A stretch of DNA of 37,323 nt from Hymenobacteraceae bacterium (GCA_022701825.1 JAKONR010000293.1:1-37323), one strand, 5' to 3'. Numbered from the stretch's first letter, positions 1 to 7,592 are shown. Translations and numbers: made by a program. Notes: a model not told the origin generated them from the sequence alone.

Positions 1-49
1 TTGCCTACCTTTGTATCACCATTCGCCGCCACAGCAGCGAAAACCTCAA

Positions 50-125
50 GCGAGAGTAGCTCAGTTGGTAGAGCGCGACCTTGCCAAGGTCGAGGTCGCG
101 AGTTCGAACCTCGTCTCCCGCTCCA
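50..125 (+). tRNA. tRNA-Gly (GCC)
   Basis: Cloverleaf folds by eye: anticodon GCC in the loop CTTGCCA, D-arm AGCTCAGTTGG, T-arm with GTTCGAA, and an encoded CCA at 123-125. The acceptor stem GCGAGAG/CTCCCGC has one A-C mismatch at the fourth pair, where G-C would be expected; this is either a real variant or an error. Confidence 0.93.
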
Positions 126-131
126 AACATT

Positions 132-158
132 AAAACGCCACCTTCGGGTGGCGTTTTT
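132..158 (+). terminator. Rho-independent terminator of tRNA-Gly
   Basis: Perfect 11-bp stem AAAACGCCACC/GGTGGCGTTTT closed by a TTCG tetraloop and followed by T-rich DNA, 6 bp after the tRNA CCA end. Confidence 0.9.
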
Positions 159-234
159 GTTTTCCACTATAGCTGCCTCGCGCAGAGACCTGCGCCCCGC
201 TGAGTAGGTTCGGCTAGCGAGCGCCGAGCGCCTC

Positions 235-640
235 TTGGTACGCCAGGTGCTGGCGCAAATGGACTCGGTACCTGCGGGTGGCAACTACAAAGCGGAGCAA
301 AATCGTCTCAAGCTGCTAGGGATTGCTACCGATTATCTTGCGGGTGCGGCCCGAAAGGTGGGCGCGCGCTACGAAGCAGTTGGCCTCCTGGCTACGCAGA
401 AAGAAAGGCTGTATGCCTCGGTACACGGGCTACGGGGGCGCTTACCCGAAAGAAGGCCGGAAGCAACGGTGCTGCGAGCAATGTGGGGCAGCTGAGTGGT
501 GCCGGCAGCCTGTCCTGCCAGAGCTTCACCATGGCAATCGCATCAGCAATGGCCATTGATTAAAAAATTTGCAGTTACTTTGTCCCAATCGCCACACGTT
601 GACCGGTAATTACAGCGGTAGAGACCTGCATCGAAGCGCA
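235..640 (+). pseudogene. Decayed HNH endonuclease gene
   Basis: Pieces of a common HNH endonuclease family can be read in two frames. Frame 1 from about 235 holds GGNYK...RLKLLGIAT, the usual pre-HNH segment. Another frame then gives CCEQCGAAEWCRQPV, ELHHGNR, an in-frame TGA at 557-559, and LKNLQLLCPNRHTLTGNYSG. In intact relatives this reads CxxCG..W...P..LELHHI(N/D)G...N.L.NLQLLCPNCH, so the gene needs at least one frameshift and one nonsense change (CGA to TGA fits) to have become what is seen. The second Cys of CPNC is also lost (CPNR). The remnant ends about 15 bp before tRNA-Leu. The non-coding DNA at 159-234 shows nothing else. Confidence 0.65.
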
Positions 641-654
641 ACGCCACTGCTTGA

Positions 655-737
655 GCCAGAGTGGTGTAATGGTAGCCACGAGGGACTTAAAATCCCTTGT
701 CTTCACGGACGTACGGGTTCGAGTCCCGTCTCTGGTA
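655..737 (+). tRNA. tRNA-Leu (UAA), integration target
   Basis: Acceptor stem GCCAGAG/CTCTGGT, anticodon stem AGGGA/TCCCT with loop CTTAAAA (anticodon UAA), a long variable arm typical of class II tRNA-Leu, and T-arm ACGGG-TTCGAGT-CCCGT. No CCA is encoded. The last 22 bases are part of the duplicated attachment core, so the 3' end present now was supplied by the integrated element. Confidence 0.93.
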
Positions 738-738
738 C
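716..738 (+). other. attL core (left copy of 23-bp repeat)
   Basis: Identical to 23842-23864. Covers the T-loop, T-stem 3' strand and acceptor 3' strand of tRNA-Leu plus one base. Confidence 0.92.
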
Positions 739-742
739 TAAT

Positions 743-778
743 AAAAACCGCGTTTCTGCAATAGAAACGCGGTTTTTT
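743..778 (+). terminator. Terminator behind tRNA-Leu, element-borne copy
   Basis: Stem AAAACCGCGTTTCT/AGAAACGCGGTTTT with a T run. It is related to, but diverged from, the hairpin behind the right core (23866-23903; both contain CGTTTCTGCAA). The element therefore seems to have carried in its own tRNA terminator and displaced the native one to the far end. Confidence 0.85.
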
Positions 779-794
779 ATTGCTCAAAAATTTA

Positions 795-814
795 ATTCCG
801 ACAAAAATCCGACA
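795..814 (+). promoter_or_regulatory. Putative integrase arm-type binding site (left)
   Basis: A 20-bp motif made of two TCCGACA half-repeats (ATTCCGACA...CCGACA). It matches 19 of 20 bases at 23740-23759 in the same orientation. It lies 56 bp inside the left core and ends two bases before the integrase ATG, so integrase binding might also autoregulate int. Confidence 0.6.
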
Positions 815-816
815 CT

Positions 817-1968
817 ATGCTATCGCCAGAATACGAGCCCCGGCTGTATGATGCAGGCGGCGACCTGAGCAAGACTTGGTATATCGACTACCGGATTTGG
901 GACACGGATAAAGGGCAGTTTGTGCGGAAGCGGTATGAAGGCCTGAATAGATACCATACGCTGGCCAGTCGCCGCAAGCAGGCCAAAGCCAAGCTGGTAG
1001 AAATCCGCGAGCTGCTGGCGGCGGGCTTCACCGCAGGCGTGTCGCCTTCGGCCTCGGTGCCGCTCGACATGCGCAAGGCTACACTAGTGGAGGCAGTAGA
1101 ATACGTGTTGAGCCAAAAGGCCCTGCGCCGGGGCGTGGAGGAATACAAACGCCTGCTGCGCCGCCTACGCGAGTACCCCGCGCTGGGCGGGATGCCGGCG
1201 CGCATGGTGGCCCCCGTACACGTGGGCGCATTTATGGACTTCATCAGCAAGCGGCCCAAAACCGATGGGACGCTGACCGGCAACAAGTCCTTCAATCACT
1301 ACCGTAACACGCTCAGCACCTGCTTTAATTTCCTGGTGAAAATGGAGCTACTACCGCGCAACCCGTGCGCAGCTATCGACGTGCGCAAAGTAGCGCCCTC
1401 GGCCATGCACCGGCCCTATACGGATGCACAGCGCGCCGCCGTGCGCGACGAGCTGTTGCGACAAGGTGATGAGCAGATGCTTCTTTTCATCAGCTTCATC
1501 TACTACTGCTTTATTCGGTCGGGCGGTGAACTGCGGCTGCTACGTGTGCGCGACCTGCACCCGCGCACTGTGCTGGTGCCCGCCAGCACCGCCAAAAACG
1601 ATAAGCCCGAGCACGTAGCTATTCCGGTTCAGCTGGAGCAAATGATTGTGGCCCTGGGCCTGCGCAGCTATCCGGCTGACTACTTCATTTTCACTCACCG
1701 CGGGCACCCTGGGCCAAAGCCAGTAGGGCCGTACTGGTTCCCAAAACACCACCGGGCGCTACTCGTGAGCCTGGGTATTACCGACCCAGCTTATACCATC
1801 TACGGCTACAAGCATACGGGCGCAATCAACCTATACCTGGCCACCGACAACATTGAGCTAGTGCGCCGGCACTGCCGCCACGACAACGCGGCCACTACTA
1901 CCAACTACCTGCGCGGCCTGGGCGTGCTGACTGATGCCGAGAAGCTGGCGGCAATGCCCGACTTTTGA
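817..1968 (+). CDS. int: Tyrosine recombinase / phage integrase
   Basis: 383 aa. It would catalyse integration and excision at the tRNA-Leu site. The N-terminal half (about 1-195) holds the arm-binding and core-binding SAM-like regions; the catalytic domain follows. Visible catalytic positions are Arg234 in IRSGGELR, Lys260 region, the box YGYKHTGA (His333), His355 in CRHD and the nucleophile Tyr364 in TTNYLRGL. The HxxR box reads YxxK, a variant I recognise as usual in Bacteroidota integrases (YSFKHTG type). The ATG at 817 is the first in frame and sits two bases past the putative arm site. The gene is transcribed away from attL towards the element and ends at a shared terminator. Confidence 0.93.
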   Translation: MLSPEYEPRLYDAGGDLSKTWYIDYRIWDTDKGQFVRKRYEGLNRYHTLASRRKQAKAKLVEIRELLAAGFTAGVSPSASVPLDMRKATLVEAVEYVLSQKALRRGVEEYKRLLRRLREYPALGGMPARMVAPVHVGAFMDFISKRPKTDGTLTGNKSFNHYRNTLSTCFNFLVKMELLPRNPCAAIDVRKVAPSAMHRPYTDAQRAAVRDELLRQGDEQMLLFISFIYYCFIRSGGELRLLRVRDLHPRTVLVPASTAKNDKPEHVAIPVQLEQMIVALGLRSYPADYFIFTHRGHPGPKPVGPYWFPKHHRALLVSLGITDPAYTIYGYKHTGAINLYLATDNIELVRRHCRHDNAATTTNYLRGLGVLTDAEKLAAMPDF

Positions 1969-1991
1969 TTTCGCGGAAAAATACAAAACGC

Positions 1992-2033
1992 AAAAATGCC
2001 CCTAGTGCGATTCCACGCAATAGGGGCATTTTT
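1992..2033. terminator. Bidirectional terminator between int and the late operon
   Basis: Stem AAAAATGCCCCTA/TAGGGGCATTTTT with a 16-base loop. The A/T tails on both strands let it stop int (rightward) and the long leftward structural operon that ends at 2077. Confidence 0.88.
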
Positions 2034-2076
2034 GTCAGCTGCTGGCCACGGTGCCGGCGGTGCAGTCAATGCAATT

Positions 2077-2568
2077 TTAGGCAACCATCGGCTCGGGGTA
2101 GAGCAACGCCCACGCATCCTCAAAATCCTGCACGTCGATGCTGGCCGTAACACCGGCCTTTCGCCACGGCGAGCCAACTTCTTTTTTGATGATGCCTAGC
2201 GTTAGCTTCTTGATGGTGGCCTTGTCGGGGGTGAGGGTAGCGGTGGCGCTGAGGCCCGCATTTTTAGCTACGCCAGCTGTCCATTCTGCCCGCGCCGAAG
2301 CGGCGGGGTAAACTGTTGCTAGTTTCTTGATGCTGTTGTAGTTGCCTTTGACAATGCGCGAAATCAAAAGCTGAATCATAGCTCGCATCCCGTAGGCCAT
2401 ATTTTCAAAGGCGTAGTACGTCTGGCCGGCCGCGGTATCGCCACCGGGCTTGGTTGTTTCGCCCGCGTAGAGCCCCCGCTTACCGCGCAGGTTGCCGGGG
2501 TTGTTGCGGCGAATACCTATCGGAAATCCTTGCGCAGCAGTGAGGTTGAGGTAAGATTTAGTAGCCAT
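2077..2568 (-). CDS. Muralytic/virion protein with RNNPGNLRG motif
   Basis: 163 aa, last gene of the late operon. Residues about 20-110 carry RRNNPGNLRG...GLYAG...YYAFENMAYGMRAMIQLL. This is a family signature I know from phage structural proteins and putative peptidoglycan hydrolases (R-N-N-x-P-G-N-[IL]-R, followed by the f.f...YG.RA segment). A role as cell-wall-degrading virion protein or lysis enzyme is inferred from that and from its place behind the receptor-binding gene. It has no signal peptide or membrane segment. It starts 13 bp after the SGNH gene's coordinates begin (separate ATG at 2568). Confidence 0.7.
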   Translation of the reverse strand: MATKSYLNLTAAQGFPIGIRRNNPGNLRGKRGLYAGETTKPGGDTAAGQTYYAFENMAYGMRAMIQLLISRIVKGNYNSIKKLATVYPAASARAEWTAGVAKNAGLSATATLTPDKATIKKLTLGIIKKEVGSPWRKAGVTASIDVQDFEDAWALLYPEPMVA

Positions 2569-2580
2569 TTTGATAGTTGA

Positions 2581-4362
2581 TTACAGTAAGAAAATGTTAG
2601 GATTGACCGCCGCCGCCAGGGCCGCCGCGCCGGTTTCGTTGGGGTGCAAGCCGTCGTTGGTGTAGCCGGGCTTCCACAGGTTGGAATTGATAGCCGTTTC
2701 AGCCCGCGCCGCCGCGTCGATGCAGCTTGTCAGCGGGGCGGGCACGCTCCGAATCCAGTCGTTGAGCTGCGCCTTGAGCGACACAAACGCGGGGTCGGTG
2801 TTATCGTAGGGCGTGATGGTGCACTGGTGCACCTTGGCCCCGTTCGCCGCCAGCGCGTTCCACAAAGTCATGTAGCGCGCCTGCATGGCAGCTAGGCCCT
2901 GATTGAGCAAGTCGAGCATATTATTCACGCCCAGGTTGCAGATGATATGGCCGATGCCGGTGAGGGCTGGCAGCGCCACGGCGGGCTTGTCCTGGCGGGT
3001 GTAGGTGTCGAGCAGCGCCCCATACGTGGCCATGCGCGTGAACGGAATGTTAGCAGCGTTCAAGGCGCGGGCGGGATAGCCCAAATCAACTAGGTCGGCC
3101 CCGCCGCCGCCCACACAAATGCTATCGCCTACCACGGCCACGCTATCGTAGAGGCGCGGGGCGGCCGGGTCGCCCAGCACGGCAATGGGATGGTAGCTAG
3201 GCACCGGGCCGTTGTAGTTGGCGCCCGCGTTGTGGGCCACGTCACCGGCCGCCGTGCCCCGGCACGTAATGCCCAGCGGCCACTTCTCGCCGGCATTGTC
3301 CACGGCCACGCTCACGCGCAGCAGCGTCGCGCCCGCGCCGGGCTTTAGGAAGGCCGGAAACTTGTCGGTCAGGGCCGTCAGGCCGGGCAGGATGCGGGCC
3401 GAAAGCTGACCGTTGTTAAACGTTAGGGGGTAGTAGCCCTCGCCGTTGTAGAGCGCAGCCTTCACCGTGATAGCGTTCAGGCCCAGCAGCTGCCCCGGAT
3501 TTACCGCGCCGCCCGAATAACTCGCGCCCAGGCTGAAGTTGCCAAACAGCAGCTGCGCGCCGCTGGCAGCAAAGGGGGCGTTGGGCTCAAACGAGTAGGA
3601 GCGCGCCAGCTCCGTGCCATCCGACCAGCCGTTGTTATAGCCGCCGAACGTCCCGAATACGAGCGACCGGCTGAGCACGCCCCCGGTGCGGCGCACGATA
3701 GCTCGCCCCGCCCCGCCTACCCACTTGGCCGGGTCGGGCGTGGTAGTGGTGTCGCTGCCTTCTACTTGCCGCAGGTAAAGCGTGCCCTGCGAGGTCACTA
3801 CGTCGCCAGGCAGATAGTAGGTATCAGGGGCAAAAGCGCCGCGATTGTTGAGGGCCGTGGGCGTCGTCTGCTCCAACGTCTGCAAGCCGTACTGTGCTGC
3901 TACCGGATTGCCGTTTGTGTCGGTAGAGGCGGGGGCCAGGAGGTGATAGCGAAATACCAGGCTGATGCCTTTGGTATAACGCTTGGTTGGTTGTCCGTCA
4001 ATACCGCCCGCCGCGCTGGTGCTGAGTACGATGCGGACAATGGCGCTAGTCGGGTTGATGTACACGCCGAACACGTCGCCTTCCTGCACGTCGTCGGGAA
4101 AACGCAGATTGCACCCGAACGTGAGCATAACCGACCGGCCCGGCTTCAGTACCCATGTGCCCACCGAGCCGGCAGCTTCGTAGCGCCAGTTAACCCCGCC
4201 GCGCAGGTCACTTTGCGGCGCGGCCGGGTCGTCGTCCGTAACCTGGCTGAAACGGGCGTCGTCGTTTACGATGAGGGGATTGTTGCCGCTCGCGGTGGCG
4301 GGGAAAGACGCCTTTTGGGCATCGGTCAGGCCGGTTTCGGCCGGTTCGGTAGTAAAGAGCAT
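2581..4362 (-). CDS. Receptor-binding protein with CBM-like module and SGNH/GDSL esterase domain
   Basis: 593 aa. N-terminal beta-rich region. Around 175-216 lies a pattern like CBM5/12 carbohydrate-binding modules (YYLPGDVVTSQGTLYLR...DPAKWV). The C-terminal 190 residues are an SGNH hydrolase: GDSIC with Ser414, NLGVNN (block III Asn about 476) and DGLHP with Asp570/His573. The likely job is deacetylation or hydrolysis of a surface glycan during adsorption. It sits in a three-gene block of spike-like proteins near the end of the late operon, where host-range genes are expected. The N-terminus (FSQVTDDDPA...GTWVLKPGRSVMLTF) probably attaches it to the virion. The SGNH assignment is firm; substrate is unknown. 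Confidence 0.82.
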   Translation of the reverse strand: MLFTTEPAETGLTDAQKASFPATASGNNPLIVNDDARFSQVTDDDPAAPQSDLRGGVNWRYEAAGSVGTWVLKPGRSVMLTFGCNLRFPDDVQEGDVFGVYINPTSAIVRIVLSTSAAGGIDGQPTKRYTKGISLVFRYHLLAPASTDTNGNPVAAQYGLQTLEQTTPTALNNRGAFAPDTYYLPGDVVTSQGTLYLRQVEGSDTTTTPDPAKWVGGAGRAIVRRTGGVLSRSLVFGTFGGYNNGWSDGTELARSYSFEPNAPFAASGAQLLFGNFSLGASYSGGAVNPGQLLGLNAITVKAALYNGEGYYPLTFNNGQLSARILPGLTALTDKFPAFLKPGAGATLLRVSVAVDNAGEKWPLGITCRGTAAGDVAHNAGANYNGPVPSYHPIAVLGDPAAPRLYDSVAVVGDSICVGGGGADLVDLGYPARALNAANIPFTRMATYGALLDTYTRQDKPAVALPALTGIGHIICNLGVNNMLDLLNQGLAAMQARYMTLWNALAANGAKVHQCTITPYDNTDPAFVSLKAQLNDWIRSVPAPLTSCIDAAARAETAINSNLWKPGYTNDGLHPNETGAAALAAAVNPNIFLL

Positions 4363-4367
4363 AATTA

Positions 4368-4943
4368 CTAGTAGTTGAAACGAATCTGGTTCTGGCTATC
4401 CGTGGCCGTGGCCGTGGCCAGGGTCACGCGGGCTTGAATGGTGTAGCCCGGCCCCGTTTCGGTGAAAGTGTTGGCGGGCAAGGCGTTGATAGCTGCCGAT
4501 GCAGCCGCTACGCTCTGGTACGACCCCCCATTTATGCTAAGCTCGGTGGTGCCCACGCTGCTGGCCGCTAGCACCAACGAGGCCGGCGCGCCCAGACGAT
4601 GGATGGGGTACGCCACTACCCGCGCCGGGCCGGCTGGAATGGCTAGCACCATCGTATCATCGGTGGCCTGCTGCCCACCGGGGGCGGTGCCGTTGTCCAC
4701 GTCGAAGTAGCTGCTGGGCGTGCCCGCTACGATGCCCAAGGCGTCGAGCGTGAGCACGTCGCCCGTGCTAATCGTCGTGAGCGAGTTAGCCGGCCGGGCT
4801 GGGTCAAAACTGACGTAGCCCGCACCGGCCGGGTTGATGCGGCGCAGGCTGCGAATACGACTTTTCCAAGCGTAAGTACCGCGTAGGTCGAGGGGGGCAG
4901 CGTTCCACACAAAGGAGGTCAACCGCTTGTCTATCTGTATCAT
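4368..4943 (-). CDS. Putative spike/fibre protein
   Basis: 191 aa, not recognised as a known family. Composition is Ala/Thr/Ser-rich with alternating hydrophobics typical of beta-structured phage fibres, without membrane segment or signal. The start ATG (4943) abuts the stop of the upstream gene, and its stop is 5 bp before the SGNH gene, so the three are co-translated. Context suggests an adaptor between the vertex and the receptor-binding esterase. Confidence 0.6.
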   Translation of the reverse strand: MIQIDKRLTSFVWNAAPLDLRGTYAWKSRIRSLRRINPAGAGYVSFDPARPANSLTTISTGDVLTLDALGIVAGTPSSYFDVDNGTAPGGQQATDDTMVLAIPAGPARVVAYPIHRLGAPASLVLAASSVGTTELSINGGSYQSVAAASAAINALPANTFTETGPGYTIQARVTLATATATDSQNQIRFNY

Positions 4944-5795
4944 CTAGTTGTACAGGTTAGCGTTGGTAGTGCCATCCACAAACGAGCCAGTGTAGCGCTT
5001 ACCGCCCGCCTCAAACGTCCACGGAGTAGCCGTATTGGTATAGGTGGCTGGGAAGTCAAGCAAAAGACCGAAAGAGCCGTTAATGTTGACAATCATAGTT
5101 TTAGCGGTAGAGTCGCCGCCGGGGCTCGCGTTGAACTTGAACACGCCATCCGGGTAGGGGTCGCCAAGGGTCAGCGTTACCTCACCACTCGGGTCTACTG
5201 GCACTTGCTGGGTCAGCGTAGTGGAGTAGTTGGGGAAAGGCACCGGGCACACGATAGCATTAAGCGCGTCGGCCTTGGCGGCAGCGTCGGCCGTGGCTTG
5301 GTCTACGGTGCTGGTAGCCGAGCGCGAAACGCTGGCCCCGCTAGTACCCTGCCCACATTTGGCTTGATAATCGGCGGGCGTGGTTTGGTAGGTGCCCGTG
5401 TAGGTGATGACCACGGGGCACACAATAGCGTCGAGCGCAGCCGCTTTGGCGGCGGCCAGTGCTTGCGCGTTGGCAAACTGCTGGCTCACCGACGAGCTGC
5501 CGGCACTGCTGGTTCGCGTTACCGCGTTGCCCGTCTTGCCCGCCCCGCACTTCGCCTCAAAGTCGGCTGGGGTGGTGGTATAGCTTTGTAGCGTAGCCTG
5601 ATAGAACGTGGGCGGTACGATGATGGGGGGCACGTAGCTCGTGCCGCGCAGGGTGCGCAGCAGGTCGTACCACTCTTGCTCCTGCTCATCGAAAAAAGGC
5701 CCTTCCGGCTCGGCCACATCGGGGGGCAGCCCCTTGAAGGCACGCTGAAAAAGGTGCTGAAGAATTTTGGCCGTGGCCGTTAAGCGTGCTGCCAT
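4944..5795 (-). CDS. Spike protein with two DUF5977-like repeats
   Basis: 283 aa. Two tandem repeats, about residues 73-127 and 135-183, each TTTPADF(E/Y)(A)KCG.G..G..V.R......A.A.A.AAALDAIVCPV. This resembles the DUF5977 repeats of Bacteroidota surface and phage-tail proteins, with a paired Cys at each end of the repeat. The C-terminal 100 residues are beta-rich. The N-terminal 55 residues are polar and acidic and may dock to the particle. The ATG at 5795 lies inside the putative frameshift extension of the upstream gene, which suggests translational coupling. Confidence 0.65.
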   Translation of the reverse strand: MAARLTATAKILQHLFQRAFKGLPPDVAEPEGPFFDEQEQEWYDLLRTLRGTSYVPPIIVPPTFYQATLQSYTTTPADFEAKCGAGKTGNAVTRTSSAGSSSVSQQFANAQALAAAKAAALDAIVCPVVITYTGTYQTTPADYQAKCGQGTSGASVSRSATSTVDQATADAAAKADALNAIVCPVPFPNYSTTLTQQVPVDPSGEVTLTLGDPYPDGVFKFNASPGGDSTAKTMIVNINGSFGLLLDFPATYTNTATPWTFEAGGKRYTGSFVDGTTNANLYN

Positions 5796-5894
5796 AAGTT
5801 AAGAAACTGGGTGCGCAGCTCGCGCCGGTAGTGCCAGGCGGCCCACGCGGCCAGCGCCAGCACTACCAGCGTGAGCGCTACACGCTTTTTTTTT
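5780..5894 (-). other. Putative -1 frameshift/slippage site and membrane-anchor extension of the transglycosylase
   Basis: The transglycosylase ends with CAA AAA AAA AGC GTG TAG. The nine-A run (5886-5894 read on the minus strand) contains the heptamer A AAA AAA in the correct phase. A -1 shift, or one extra A from polymerase slippage, bypasses the stop and continues as KKRVALTLVVLALAAWAAW, then HYRRELRTQFLNLWQHA and TAA at 5780-5782. That adds a basic-flanked membrane span and overlaps the next gene's start by 16 bp. The extension fills the only 80-bp hole in this stretch of otherwise abutting genes, has no ATG of its own, and its LVVLALAA..AW.Y..R pattern matches the C-terminal anchor of the gene at 7593-8000. 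Confidence 0.62.
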
Positions 5895-6411
5895 GAGTTG
5901 CGAGATAGGCTTGGGCCTCAGCGGGCAGCCTTTTCAGGCAGCTCGCCTCAAACTCGGCCTTCGTGATTTTACCGTCCTTATTCACGTCGAAAACGGGGTT
6001 GGCTTTCGCGGTTTCGGCTACCCGATTGCCCACGCTACCAATCAAGTAGCTGTCCGGCTTACCGATTGCGGCGGGGTAAAACGTGATGAGGTACAAGTCA
6101 AAACACGACTTGATTTTGCCCGTGTACGGCTTGAAGTAGGCGTGCACGTAGTCGAGCTGCTGCACGTTGGACATCTGCGCCAGCGCGGCCGTGGTGGTGC
6201 CGAGTTGTTTGGCAGTGGACTCAATAAATTGAATCAGGCCGGTGGCGCTGCCCAACGGATTCTTTGCGGTGGACTTCAAGCCCGACTCTAACCACATCAC
6301 GCACATTAGCCAGTTGGGGTCACAGCGCAACTTGGCCGCGATTTCGCGCACCTTATCAGCAAAGGCCGCCCGGTTGGCTGGAATCTTATCTTCGAGTACC
6401 AGCGCGGCCAT
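5878..6411 (-). CDS. SLT-type lytic transglycosylase with EF-hand
   Basis: 177 aa in frame 0. It would cleave the glycan strand of peptidoglycan, probably as a virion enzyme for genome entry or for lysis. The soluble lytic transglycosylase core is WLMCVMWLESGLKSTAKN with catalytic Glu42, followed by SATGLIQFIESTAK. A canonical 12-residue EF-hand loop runs from Asp142 to Glu153 (D-V-N-K-D-G-K-I-T-K-A-E), suggesting calcium-dependent folding or activity. No signal peptide is present, but an A9 run at the 3' end may shift a fraction of product into a membrane-anchored form (5780-5894). The start overlaps the previous stop in a TAATG junction at 6411. Confidence 0.88.
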   Translation of the reverse strand: MAALVLEDKIPANRAAFADKVREIAAKLRCDPNWLMCVMWLESGLKSTAKNPLGSATGLIQFIESTAKQLGTTTAALAQMSNVQQLDYVHAYFKPYTGKIKSCFDLYLITFYPAAIGKPDSYLIGSVGNRVAETAKANPVFDVNKDGKITKAEFEASCLKRLPAEAQAYLATQKKSV

Positions 6412-6596
6412 TACGATAGTTTTTTAAGCAGTTGAATCACGAGCAGCACCGCTACGGCCGTGAAAAAAGCGCCCGCGAACAGGTCTACCAACGTCTCGGA
6501 TTTTACCGACACGTTTACGTCCATGCTGGGCAGTTCGCCCTCGTCTATCAGCTTGGTAACGAGGGTAGAATTAAGTAAACTTTGAATCGTGGCCAT
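6411..6596 (-). CDS. Small C-terminally anchored membrane protein
   Basis: 61 aa, family unknown. Soluble N-terminal 38 residues (DEGELPSMDVNVSVKSE), then one span (LFAGAFFTAVAVLLVIQLL) ending KKLS. This tail-anchored layout recurs in several neighbours and fits a minor protein of an internal virion membrane. Confidence 0.65.
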   Translation of the reverse strand: MATIQSLLNSTLVTKLIDEGELPSMDVNVSVKSETLVDLFAGAFFTAVAVLLVIQLLKKLS

Positions 6597-6598
6597 AG

Positions 6599-6868
6599 CT
6601 AAAACGTTAAAAATGGGTTATCCCAAGCCACAATCGGCGGGGTTTGAAAGCCAGTAGTTTTGGGCGTAAAGCCAGGAGATGGAGCGGGAGCTTGCGGCTG
6701 GTTCAGGCCCTCTATCGTGTCCTGGCTGGGCTCCAGCATCATCGGCCGGGGTATTGCCTGCACCTCCTGCACCTGGGTAAACATCTTCGCTTTAGGCGGA
6801 ATGGTGGGCTTGGCCCGGAGCCTGAATAGCAACACGGCCGCCAGCAGAATGCCAAAAAATGGAAACAT
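6599..6868 (-). CDS. Small N-terminally anchored membrane protein
   Basis: 89 aa, family unknown. One span at residues 2-17 (FPFFGILLAAVLLFRL), then a Pro/Gln-rich soluble tail (PQAPAPSPGF). No lipobox. It starts 2 bp after the upstream gene's stop. Likely virion membrane protein by context. Confidence 0.62.
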   Translation of the reverse strand: MFPFFGILLAAVLLFRLRAKPTIPPKAKMFTQVQEVQAIPRPMMLEPSQDTIEGLNQPQAPAPSPGFTPKTTGFQTPPIVAWDNPFLTF

Positions 6869-6870
6869 AA

Positions 6871-7305
6871 TTAGCGGAGATTAAGGCTTTTAAGTTTATT
6901 TACCAAGTCGCCAAGCTTACCAGAGCTGGGCCGCCACCATTCATCATCGAGGTCGCGGGTAAGGGTGGCCGACGAGCCCACGCAGTACTTGCGATTGTAG
7001 GCGTTGTACACAGCCGTTATTTGGTCGTTGGTGAGGGCCAGCACCGACGAGCATACCCGGTCTTTCAAGCCGCTCAGCGTAAAAAGTCCGTCGATGATGC
7101 CGTGCAGGTCATCGGCAAACTTCACGGCCGTAGCGTCCCAGTTGGCCGGGATGCCCGAGCCCGAGTTGGGCAGCGGGTGGTCGTACTTCATGGTATCCGA
7201 AATGCTGTTGCGGCCGTACCAATACACCAGCGCCAGGACCACGGCGGCAATAATGAAAATTTGCAGAGGTCGGCTGGTCATTACCAGCGTTAGAGCCTTG
7301 TTCAT
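6871..7305 (-). CDS. Membrane protein with N-terminal span
   Basis: 144 aa from the ATG at 7305; an upstream ATG at 7332 would overlap the neighbour by 25 bp and is less likely. Span at about 13-32 (LQIFIIAAVVLALVYWYGR), then a soluble domain with LTNDQITAVYNAYNRKYC and LTRDLDDEWW. The second part resembles a small helical domain common in Bacteroidota phage proteins (LTnDqL..VYN.f), but I cannot name it. Two Cys residues could form a disulphide outside the membrane. Confidence 0.65.
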   Translation of the reverse strand: MNKALTLVMTSRPLQIFIIAAVVLALVYWYGRNSISDTMKYDHPLPNSGSGIPANWDATAVKFADDLHGIIDGLFTLSGLKDRVCSSVLALTNDQITAVYNAYNRKYCVGSSATLTRDLDDEWWRPSSGKLGDLVNKLKSLNLR

Positions 7306-7307
7306 AA

Positions 7308-7589
7308 CTACTTGCGCTTGAAGTACCACCACGCGGCCACCGCCGCCAGCACTACCCCAATGGTGATAAGTTGGTATTTGGTACGGTAGGTGGCTTGGTC
7401 AACCTTGAAGAAGGCGTTCCAATCGTCCTCGTTGTCGAAGTAGTACTTCTTGGTGCCGGCGCCTGGTAGCCCGCCGCCGTGCTCGCGCTGGTAGAAGTAC
7501 TTGGCGCCGACCGGCACGCCCTTGTCGGTGGATGCTACCAGCCCTTTGCTGTAGCCGCTCGAAAAGTTTTTACTAAATGGGTTCCACAT
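7308..7589 (-). CDS. Tail-anchored virion-type protein with WWYFKRK anchor
   Basis: 93 aa. Gly/Lys/Tyr-rich soluble part (WNPFSKNFSSGYSKGL...KKYYFDNEDDW), then the C-terminal span ITIGVVLAAVAAWWYFKRK. The anchor resembles those of the gene at 7593-8000 and of the frameshift extension at 5780-5894, at both protein and DNA level, suggesting duplication of a membrane-anchor module. Confidence 0.66.
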   Translation of the reverse strand: MWNPFSKNFSSGYSKGLVASTDKGVPVGAKYFYQREHGGGLPGAGTKKYYFDNEDDWNAFFKVDQATYRTKYQLITIGVVLAAVAAWWYFKRK

Positions 7590-7592
7590 GAG

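Noticed and set aside
3766-4371. Plus-strand frame of 201 aa opposite the SGNH gene
   Set aside because: Antisense shadow; the minus strand carries clear catalytic motifs and tight operon spacing.
5791-5887. Independent small gene for the membrane peptide between transglycosylase and spike gene
   Set aside because: No ATG or plausible GTG/TTG start precedes the hydrophobic segment in that frame; frameshift extension explains it better.
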